Part shown: piece by piece, positions 55,701 to 64,000 of the stretch
Position numbering within the stretch: position 1 is the first letter of the stretch
Layout of the letters: each line of letters opens with the position of its first letter
Assembly (NCBI RefSeq): GCF_014529535.1
Contig: NW_023503941.1
Coordinates: forward strand, 3,160,942 to 3,224,941
DNA: 64,000 nt
Direction of reading: 5' to 3'
DNA from: Bradysia coprophila
Lineage: Eukaryota; Arthropoda; Insecta; Diptera; Sciaridae
The notes under the pieces: model-generated
The model's database searches: none
What the model was told of the DNA's origin: nothing
The model's input: only the letters and a program-made list of their open reading frames with translations
Position numbers and translations under genes: made by a program

Positions 55701-58700
55701 AATGAACACCATACCATTGCTTTCTCTCCTTTCACAATATGACGGGGTGAATGTGTCAAGTGTCAAATTTTATTTAAACATTTGACACTTCTCACAAGTT
55801 CTTCGTTCAAGGGCGCGTACAGCAGTGGTTTTTTGTTGAGTGACAACTGCCAATGTTCACTATCCATTTCGCTGTACTCTACCCATATTCACATTTCCCC
55901 CACAAAATTTTCAGAAATTTTCTCCGTCAAAACAACCTAAATGCTACATTGTCAATGTTTTTAAATGAAGCTATTAGCAAACGTATGACTTTGTCTGACT
56001 AAAATAAATTTTCGTTAATGGTCATCACGGTTAGTCGTAAATGAAATGGTTAGCAACGCGAGGTTAAGGTGTCAAGTACATTTTATATATGGTCTAATGT
56101 GCCATAATGTCTATGCACATAAACGAATACATTACGTTGTCGAAGCGTTATGTATTAAATAGGTCATTAGGTGATAAACACACGAACATTAAATCAAATT
56201 CCAGTTTTATGTTTCACTCAGTTTATTTAATTTACGATGAGAAACAGGTAGAGAAGAGAAAGACAGAGTTGGAGAAGGGCTTTTGATGGAGATATTATTT
56301 CTAAGGCGAGAAATCGCATGAAAGATTAAAGGGATACGGTTGCTCTAGGGCATTAATATTGCCTTTCATCAACAGATATCTATAAAAATCACTAGCGTTT
56401 TAGGTGCGTGCGAATGTAAATAATATTTCAGATAATTAATTGCGGACTGAGAAATATGGCAGGTGTGTATTCACTGTGTACATCTAGATTTATAGTATCA
56501 GGGTCAGCAGAAGAGCTTTCGAGAATTATTCGGATTCGGATGGAATAAATAGCTTAAATAGAGAAAGGAGACCAACATCCAAGCTTTCGAAATACGAACT
56601 GCCATGTTAACCCAAAATAACGTGTCGCATTTGTGCCTCTGCTTTCGAAGAGCTTTCTTGAACTTTTAGTTTGTTTTGTATTCCATTGAAATCTTCCACT
56701 TTTATAATGGAATTCAAAATGCGCGCTATTTTTGCTTAACACGTCAGCGTATACGTGACAGAAAATAGCATCCATTAAAATTCGTCATCAGTTCCAAGGG
56801 GGAACGCTGAAGACGAGGAAACTATTTATTCAGGAAAATTGTTGGCTCCTCCTGAGGAGCGCCAGCTTCGTGTTCAAAACCTTAACAACATTCAAGCATG
56901 ACAAACAGTTTTATGCTCAAAGTGAACAGCCGGTCCCTAAATTTTAGTATCATTTGTGTGCAGATAGACTATAATATGGCGACTGGGACGTCGCTTCGAC
57001 TATTCCCATAATTTTGGGCTCGAACCATTGTTAGAAAAATCAATTATTTTGTAAACAACCGACCAATTTCGACATTTTGACATTTCATTCGTGACCTCTA
57101 CTGTCGCCGCGACGTCCCAGTCGCCATACTACCATCTCTCTGTTTGTGTGGCTCTTTCAAAAGTCATATAGAAACGACACTGGTTACGAACGCAACTTAT
57201 TTTAGTTTATGCTAATAAAAGTAATCTTCTGTTCTAGATAGCTCGTAACCGGCGTCATTAACCAAAAATGCAATGGATGCACAGATGTCTACTATTAAAA
57301 GAGAATTGTACTCGTTCAACGAAATTTTAAAAAAATTGAGTACCCGCGACGACGTTCCAATTTCTTACACAATACCTAACGTCACCCAATAACGCCTATT
57401 TTATGTGTGTATGTATGTAGAACCAAAGCCAAACATTTCTTTGTCTACGTTTTATTCATACGAAAAATATCCCATTCTCAGCTTCTGACTAACATCACAA
57501 GTGATTTCAATTCACAGGCACGTGTCAACACGATACAACGTAATTACAGTTAAAAAAAATTGGGAAAGTACGCATTACACATTTACATCGAAATTGAAAG
57601 GATGCGAGAAAGAGAATGAGTGAACTAGGCTGTGTACATGTTTTTCTTAAAGGCAGGGCCGACTAATCGTTTTCAGAGTCCTGGGAAAATGGGGGTCTTA
57701 GCGCTCGAAAAAGCTAATTGAAATTCTTGTTATTCTTGAACCGCAGAGCAGACCAACTGCTAATAGCCTTGATGGAAACAATTGGCGCCAATAAATTTTG
57801 GGGGTGGTTACGTAGATCATCTTTGCCGATGATTTTTATATAAAAAAATCACCGTGTCATCACATCAACTACACTTGTTTGCGTTAAGTTGCAGCTAGTG
57901 AGGTGAATTCGATTCCAGACAAACGTAGCAGGTGCAACCAAGGCTGTAAACTGTAGTTTCCATAGTATAGGTTCCATGGCAGCTTTTGATTGTGGAAACA
58001 CAAGAGTTTACACGAAGTCTACGTAATAACAGTACAGTCTTTGACATTTCAAATGTCTCACTGTCAAATTTTTCTGAGAATTTCATTGTGTCATTGCGAA
58101 TTCACAATGACATTCTTTGAAAAAAATGACAGTGAGACATTTGAAATGTTAAAGACTGTAGTGTGAACCTGATTTATAAAAGAAAATTAGCCAACACAAT
58201 GTAAACTGCATGGAAATGTGTGACATTTCTTGCATTGTTTACATCATTTTCACAGATGTCAAATCGAAATATTTTTTTCCTCCCTTGCTTGGATTTCGTC
58301 TTAAAGCTAAAGCCCGATTCAGAGTCGTCCGTTTAGTTCATCCCTGTACTTGACAGATGTGTTCAACCAATAGAATGTAGGCGGAGTTTACGTAAACGGA
58401 TGAACATTTGTTGTAAACGGATGAATTTTTCTTCTAAACGGATGAATTTTTTTTAGACTGAAAACACCTTAAGTCAGCCGTCACATGAAACTTTGACAGA
58501 AAATGTATGGACTGCCTGTCATTATTTCACTACTAGCGAATAAAGTGACAGAAAGTCCATACATTTTCTGTCAAAGCTTCATTTTCACAGCTGTAGTCGA
58601 GCGGCAGACATTTGTAAATTTCGTTGACAAATGATTTTCAGACAGATAATCCTCTGAGGATTTTCCAAGGATTTCTACTGATTCTGAATGGATTTTCAAA

Positions 58701-59760
58701 GAATTTTTTTCAAATTTCATCGATTTTCTTAATTTGATTTGATTTTCGTGAGTCTTTGAAAATGACTTTAAATGATTTTGTGGACTTTCTTGAGAATTTA
58801 CTATGATTTATAGAGGATTTTCTTTCGTAAAAGTTTAATGAAAATCATTTTTTTCTTTTGACTGAAAGCATTTTCTATGAATATTTGCCCCTCGGCTTAA
58901 GTTTTACGAATTCTCGAAATTCTCGTATGATTACAAAGCAGGAAATTCAAATGAAGAAAAAATTTACCGCTCTCGTTACTATCACATCTTTATACCATTT
59001 AACAGCTCATTTTCTCAGGACAGTGCACCGATTCTCGTGAGTTTAATAATTCGTAACTTGACAGTCGTCACCTTAAAACTTACGCATCGTATGGACCACT
59101 CTTAGTATTTAAATGACACCTGTCAAGTTACAAATTCTTCAATTCACAAGAATCGGCGCCCTCAGCCCATAACCTGACAAATACGGTCCTGCTTACACAT
59201 GACACATATACAATGAGATAAACTCGTAAAAGAAAATTTCTTGCGAAAAAAAAAATTACTCCGGAAAATAAAGCTACCCCCATTATTATTCCGAGCGTCT
59301 CGCTTTAAGGAAAACATCAAAGACACATGATATGATAATAAATAAAAATAAAAAAAACGTTCGCAAAATTATATACATGTCTCGCATCAATGTTTCCACT
59401 CATTTTTTTCTACTGTTCTGCAGCAACGGCACACTCACACACATCGCATACATTCATCCGAATCACAACCCTCATATATTTCAGACAACATTATCCGATC
59501 ATTTATACCTGTGCTACGTTTCAATATAAAAACGAATGCACAGATCTATACACACATGGTACACCAACCTTCATATGAGAAAATGAAATGTGTAATCTTA
59601 ACTCACCCATATAACGACTTTGTCATCGCCACGTCCAGCTTTTTGTCTCCATAATGGCACCGTTCGTCCTTCATTTGATACAAAAACGGCATAACATTTT
59701 GCTAGTTCGGTTGGACGTGTTTTCTTCACTTGCTCGCATAATTTCCATACATTTTCTTCA
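52770..59760 (-). CDS. tun: N-terminal glutamine amidohydrolase (tungus/NTAQ1), 5' exon missing
   Basis: Deamidates N-terminal Gln to Glu in the Arg/N-degron pathway. Four minus-strand exons can be joined in frame: 59760-59607 (EENVWKLCEQVKK..WRQKAGRGDDKVVIW), 54999-54851 (DYHVFFMHNP..FDLDTTLPFPTYFHKYV..LRPEHHR), 54776-54652 (RFFRVISAETYLAEFSSDRR..WIKPPPPYAPIQTH) and 52903-52770 (ANSHSLDDFICM..GKGPGTVYSLQQFV). Phases agree at every junction. The triad is partly visible: His of WDYHV and Asp of FDLDT; the catalytic Cys codon straddles the upstream junction (only its last T is at 59760). About 20 N-terminal residues lie on an exon I could not find by eye between 59761 and the window edge, so it is probably beyond 64000. 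The total of 187 residues here fits the about 205-residue family. The 4.6-kb intron holds many MITEs. The fly gene name is by recalled similarity. Confidence 0.9.
53305..53331 (+). repeat. (TTGGA)n microsatellite
   Basis: Five tandem TTGGA units in an intron of the amidohydrolase gene. Confidence 0.8.
53688..53965 (-). mobile_element. Dimeric tRNA-like element (SINE candidate)
   Basis: On the minus strand two tRNA-like segments follow one another. The first (53965-53915) has GGCCGGTTAGCTCAACCGG, an A-box-bearing acceptor/D-arm, but lacks a B box. The second (53752-53690) has GCTCAATCGGTAGAGC, a CAT loop and CCGGGTTCGACTCCCGG, a perfect T-arm with consensus B box. The acceptor and anticodon stems do not pair, so neither is a functional tRNA. 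It lies in an amidohydrolase intron, same strand. Confidence 0.6.
54240..54540. repeat. Degenerate GGTTCGGGTCAAACCTGAA array
   Basis: About a dozen variants of CCGAACCT / AGGTTCGGGT in both orientations. Every unit is partly self-complementary. Non-coding, intronic, just downstream of the third readable amidohydrolase exon. Confidence 0.6.
55258..55380. mobile_element. Short GAGACCTAATTCAAA MITE
   Basis: GAAGGAGACCTAATTCAAACTT and AATTTTTGAATTAGATCTCTT at the ends, with an inner palindrome CTGTCAAAGTTGACAG. Same family as 50245-50845. Confidence 0.65.
55455..55630. mobile_element. MITE with about 30-bp imperfect TIRs
   Basis: Left TTATGGCATCGCACACCAAGC-ATGAGTA, right TACTCATGCTTG-type reverse complement ending AGTGCGTCACTTATGG. 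No target duplication fixed. Confidence 0.5.
56961..57138. mobile_element. MITE, GGCGACTGGGACGTCGC ends
   Basis: ATATGGCGACTGGGACGTCGC at the left and its reverse complement at about 57107-57128; related to the MITE in intron 4 of catalase C. Confidence 0.7.
57139..58034. other. Intronic stretch without recognisable features
   Basis: Inside the large amidohydrolase intron. No coding exon or repeat is identified. Confidence 0.4.
58035..58158. mobile_element. TA-flanked MITE, family CAGTCTTTAACATT, copy 2
   Basis: Nearly identical to 14768-14892, flanked by TA (58033-58034, 58159-58160). Confidence 0.85.
58383..58450 (+). repeat. Three GTAAACGGATGAA-type units
   Basis: TAAACGGATGAA occurs three times with T-rich spacers; intronic. 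Confidence 0.6.
58472..58593. mobile_element. CAGTCAGCCGTCAC-family MITE
   Basis: Arms TCAGCCGTCACATGAAAC..TTTGACAGAAAATGTATGGA and reverse complement; other members at 41478-42830 and 61423-61551. Confidence 0.75.
59013..59165. mobile_element. MITE with about 50-bp imperfect TIRs
   Basis: Left CACCGATTCTCGTGA..TTCGTAACTTGACAG, right CTGTCAAGTTACAAATTCTT..TCACAAGAATCGGCG. Intronic. Confidence 0.65.
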
Positions 59761-60569
59761 CTGCAAATAGAAACGAAAAAAAAAATCCACATGAAATGTT
59801 ACGCTTTAATTCTCTCTGCATTAAATCATATACAGAGCGACGGCATTTCAATTTTGTTTATTATTAGACGGGCTACACCCCACACTCTCCACTCCATCGC
59901 AAGTTGCAAGCGGGAGGACTCACACTGATATTAGCATAATTTACTGATAGCAGAAATTTTGCATAATAATTATTTTTGTATGCAAGGGAGACTGGTGCAT
60001 GGGTACATGCATATATGTATATACCTACTAGCTTGTGATTAAAATCTGGCTGGTTTAGCGTGAATGTATTTATATTTAGATGGATGGGAAGCGATGTGTG
60101 TGTTATGAGCCCACCACGTACGTTTGCTGTTCGCATTAATTATAACTTTAAAAATCGATGAATTAACTTATAGAAAATGAGACTGCGTTCCATATTTGCG
60201 GTCTCTTATTCGATATATAGTCAAAACCACAATTGAATCCATATCCGATATAGCGATATTGACTTTGAGGTTACTTATTTACTCAACGAATTTAGGTCGT
60301 GAAGAGTGAAGGAGAAAAGCAATTCAAAAAGTTCTTAAGTTGCGTGTGTGTATCGGAGAGGAAGGCCTATTTTAGGGAATTCAAATTCCCGAAAATTCTC
60401 AAAATTTCCGGAATTCTAGTGTCTGGTAAATGTGACTGTTAGGGCCCAAAGTCGGGTTATTTAATCTGTATCAAAGTGACGTTTTAAACGTCAAACGAAA
60501 ATAAGTAATGCGAATATACTAGTCACATAATCGTTTATTTTTCCTCAATTATATTAGTGAGATCGACAT
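59761..60569. other. Intronic/upstream stretch, no exon found
   Basis: Searched by eye for the missing amidohydrolase first exon (expected end TGYTAYTG before a GT); nothing matched here. Confidence 0.4.
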
Positions 60570-61402
60570 CAGGCATGAGCGCCGCCGAAAATAAGCCGCC
60601 GATCAAGCCGCCGCCGGCCATTTTTGAGCAAGCCGCGCCGCAGCCGAGCCGGTGCCAAAAACACGGCTCAAGCCGGCTTGAAACGGCTGGAAAATGAAAT
60701 AAAGATTTCGAAAGGTGAATGGGTGAAATAATTTTGAAAACCGAGATTCCTGTTGATCCTAAGCAGCTCAAGTACTTTTTGAATTTTTTTTTTTCAAAAT
60801 TAAGAAAATTTTGAAAATTTTCTTGAATTTTCATGAATTTTCCAGAATGGTATATTACGTCCTCGCTTCTAAGTTTGTTGTTTTGGCAAGTATGACCTTT
60901 GCGGAACGAGCCGAAGGCGCACAATCAGTTAATTCACAAATTTGAGAAAACTTTATCGATCTTTGCGAATTTCCTCGATTTTTTTTCTTTTCAATTTTTA
61001 CTTGATTCTCGTGAGCTTTCGATTTCTTCTCGAAAACCATTTTCCTAATGAGTTAAATGAGTGTACTGGAGCATGATTTTCCATTTAGTTCAAGTTTTGA
61101 GGCAATAAAACTTGACGCGTTAGTGAACCTTAGACTTAGAGACTTGCTTGTAACAAGACCAGTTCCACTTGCACTTTGAACAACCTAATCTACCTACATT
61201 TTCGCTTTCCGTACAATTTCATTTTCATGCTTACTAGTTCATTTTCCATGAATTTATCTAAACGTTTTTATTTTGAAAAAAAGTTAAAAGGAACCTCCAG
61301 CCGAGCCGTTTTAAGCCGGCTCAAGCCGACTTTTTCGCCGCCGCCGAGAAATTTTTTTTCGGCTAGCCGCCGCCGAGGTTTCTCCGTCGGCGCTCATGCC
61401 TG
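60570..61402. mobile_element. 833-bp hAT-like non-autonomous element
   Basis: Ends CAGGCATGAGCGCCG / reverse complement; exact 8-bp duplication ATCGACAT (60562-60569, 61403-61410). The terminal about 100 bases are rich in GCCGCCG/AGCCGAGCC motifs at both ends, whereas the core is AT-rich. No transposase frame. A second, inverted copy begins at 63722. Confidence 0.85.
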
Positions 61403-61422
61403 ATCGACATAAACTAAGTCTT

Positions 61423-61551
61423 CGGCCAGCCGTGAAAAAAATTTTGACAGAAAATGTAAGGACTTTCTATCAATTTTTTTGCTAGCAGTTAAATAATGAC
61501 AGATAGTCCATACATTTTCTGTCAAAGCTCCCATTAGCTGCTTATTGTATA
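61423..61551. mobile_element. CAGTCAGCCGTCAC-family MITE, decayed
   Basis: CCAGCCGTGAAAAAAATTTT GACAGAAAATG at the left and ACATTTTCTGTCAAAGCT at the right; fits the 58472-58593 family, inserted close to the hAT-like element. Confidence 0.6.
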
Positions 61552-63721
61552 AAAGGAAAATCAACGATTCTGTGACTACTTCGAAGTTTAAAACGTCACG
61601 TTGACAGTGTAGACCGACTTTTGATCCCAACTGTCACAAATCTTATCCTAATCTGAATGCTTAGCTCAAAAGTATACGACTAAAAAGACCATAAGAACCA
61701 AGATTGTATATGAGGAGGTTACGCCAATAGTTCGGGCCGTTATCGCTAAAACCACTGAAATTTACTTTAATTTTCAGTTCAGTTGAAATGTCGTACTGAA
61801 ATGTAGTTAGAGTTACCCATAACCGTTATGTTTGTTTGCGATACGGTCCGGTGAAATAATGTTAATCGGCTTAACCTCTTCATATATAACCTTGCTAAGA
61901 ACAACGGACACATTTCGATCCTTTGTCATTTTAGAGAAATCGGCAGTGCATGATGGAGAAATTATGGAATGTGACTCTCTTAAAAAAGCCCCGGTCTGAG
62001 ATACAAGAAATTTCTCGGACTTCATGTTCCCGCTAAACAATTTTACTTTGACGAGTTAAGCCAGACTAATGATAGCCTCTTCACCCACCCGCATGTGTTT
62101 CATTTCATTAGTGATTCGCTAAATGTGTGCATGGACAAAGGTATGACTAGAGGTTAGTCACTCCGTTGTCAATGTCTTCTTTGATATGACACAGTTAGAT
62201 ACGCATCAAACTGTCCAATGAAATAATCACAATTTAAATATCAAAATCGATTCGTTGACGAATGAATTTCAACGAAAATAAGATTTTGTTAATACGTTTG
62301 TGTGATACCTCGTTTACACTGGTCTAAAATGGAAAAATGTCGATGCTGATTAGCCGATGATCATTTACTACACCTTCCCACAATCATGACACGTGTATAC
62401 ACAAGACATTCCTTACATAATATTCGACAGTCGGGAAGCATCACGTGTTACATAAGATATTCGAGAAGAAAATGTGTTAAGTATACGCTGAGACTATATG
62501 GCTCGTTTAAATATAACATTGTCACAAAAACGAATATATTACGCAATGTTTCCATAAAAATATTTAAATGCGTTAGGAAGACATAAAACGTACGTACAGA
62601 GATGGTAGGAACTTCCGACGGAATGATAATATACTGTCAGAAGCAAAATAGACTCTTGGTTGGGGGGCATCAGTGCCGTCGTTTCCAGTTATATTGGATT
62701 ACGTTAGCTTTTTATTTTGGTGTATGATGCCAAGACTATCGAGTAAAATTTAATTTTAGACTGTAACAACGACTCGAAATTACTTTATTTACTAGAGGGA
62801 GGTAGAGGGTTCGCACACACAATCTCCGAAATCTTTAGAGCATAGCACTTGTTCACATCTCAATAGTATTGAACCCATAGTGTTGTGATTGAGTCGGATG
62901 CATCGCCTGAAAACACTCTGCAGATAAATTAAAGTACGTAGCCAATCAGATCAATTACACGTTACAATGACTTGAAACATAACCTCACTTTAGTTTCGTT
63001 GATTAATTCATTCATTTGTATTTGATTTTTTAACGCTGATGGCAGTTCTTCACGTTTCTGGCATTTCAAACGTACTTGAAGATAATCTATTGTTCTTTTA
63101 GTCTAACTAGACTTCGGATGGTTTCACGAATTTCAACAAGAAATGGAAGCAACACTCGTCAATGTAACCCCACATAAGCTTTCGTTACGTTCTCTTTAAC
63201 CTCCATTGATTGACGTTTAACTTCGTGCAGAGCATTTTGATAATTCAGTATTTTAGGTCATATCTGACAGCTGGAAAAGGACCTATTACGTAATCTACTA
63301 CTGTATTGTAGGCCACCACATTATTTACATGTCGGGATGGATAGAATTTTCGTTTCATTTGTATCGACAGCCTTATTATAAGTGGCCTTACACACAGCGG
63401 CGTACTTATCGAATTTCTTTTATTCTAGTGTCAAATTTGACATTTAGAACATTTGGCATACGTCGGAGACAGCCATCTGCAGAAATTACATCTGAAAAAT
63501 GGTTGTCGAACAAAATGATGTTTAAGTATCTAGGCCCGCAGAGATTCATTCAACAGCAAATTTTCGGAACAATTCCTAACAGCTAAACGAAACGATGTGG
63601 AATCACTCTATTTTCACTGTTCTTTCGTTAGTTTGAATTTCCTTTTTTTCATTTTGTTTCGCGTGTTTTATTATTCAGTTTTGCAATCAACAATATATTG
63701 GGACTGATGACCACAACACAT
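61552..63721. other. Gene-free stretch
   Basis: No supported gene. 62960-63100 is a copy of the dispersed repeat at 41010-41165. TTGTATATGAGGAGGT at 61705 also occurs at 13861, just before the TGGATTAAA element, suggesting another family. Confidence 0.4.
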
Positions 63722-64000
63722 CAGGCATGAGCGCCGACGGAGAAACCTCGGCGGCGGCTAGCCGAAAAAAATTTCTCGGCGGCGGCGAAAAAATCGGCTT
63801 GAGCTTAAAACGGCTCGGCTGGAGGTTCCTTTTAACTTTTTTTCAAAATAAAAACGTTTAGATAAATTCATGGAAAATGAACTTGTAAGCATGAAAATGA
63901 AATTGTACGGAAAGCGAAAATGAAGGTAGATTAGGTTGTTCAAAGTGCAAGTGGAACTGGTCTTGTTACAAGCAAGTCTCTAAGTCTAAGGTTCACTAAC
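63722..64000. mobile_element. hAT-like element, second copy, cut by the window edge
   Basis: Starts CAGGCATGAGCGCCGACGGA and is the reverse complement of about 61124-61402, nearly identical. Confidence 0.8.

Overview
The window is nuclear DNA of an insect, most likely a lower dipteran such as a fungus gnat. That placement is an inference from short-intron genes, an insect-type ionotropic receptor, a fly-like N-terminal glutamine amidohydrolase and a dense load of miniature transposons. Seven or eight host loci can be read. (1) A secreted leucine-rich-repeat protein (2606-4177, minus). (2) Three tandem copies of a five-exon catalase with signal peptides: A (11245-13126), B (16780-24403, broken) and C (31214-33368). 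(3) A divergent ionotropic receptor between catalases B and C (26316-28226, minus). (4) An aspartylglucosaminidase (43460-44897). (5) Four 3' exons of N-terminal glutamine amidohydrolase (52770-59760, minus; first exon not in the window). There are also relics of a neurabin/spinophilin PDZ gene and of one unidentified gene.

The most striking object is a 5.75-kb DNA transposon (17735-23480) inserted in exon 2 of catalase B. Copies A and C provide the unfilled site. They show that the insertion duplicated only a TA and that the element ends in CTCAGGT inverted repeats. It carries two intact, spliced, convergent genes. One encodes a 750-residue transposase with DDE-type landmarks, possibly of the CACTA/Mirage/Chapaev group. 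The other encodes a 347-residue coiled-coil protein with a BEN-like C-terminal domain.

A second notable element (34363-37931) is an LTR retrotransposon with the structure LTR-internal-LTR-internal-LTR, flanked by the 5-bp duplication GTACG. It has no gag or pol; its internal regions consist largely of degenerate TTGGTCAAC-type repeats.

Region by region: 1-2606 holds little besides a large inverted-repeat element that abuts the LRR stop codon. 5-8 kb is a mosaic of fold-back elements, including a near-perfect palindrome with 230-bp arms and a 17-bp minisatellite. 10-34 kb is the catalase cluster, built by segmental duplication that includes promoters, and showing patchwork similarity that suggests gene conversion. 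Two hAT-like miniature elements with exact 8-bp target duplications sit behind copy A. 34-38 kb is the tandem LTR element. 38-64 kb is gene-poor except for the aspartylglucosaminidase and amidohydrolase genes, and is studded with miniature inverted-repeat elements, several with clear target duplications (2, 8 or 9 bp) and some nested.

The host genes do not form one pathway. The catalases are the only functional cluster: the signal peptides imply extracellular or luminal removal of hydrogen peroxide, plausible for gut or salivary defence, but that is inference.
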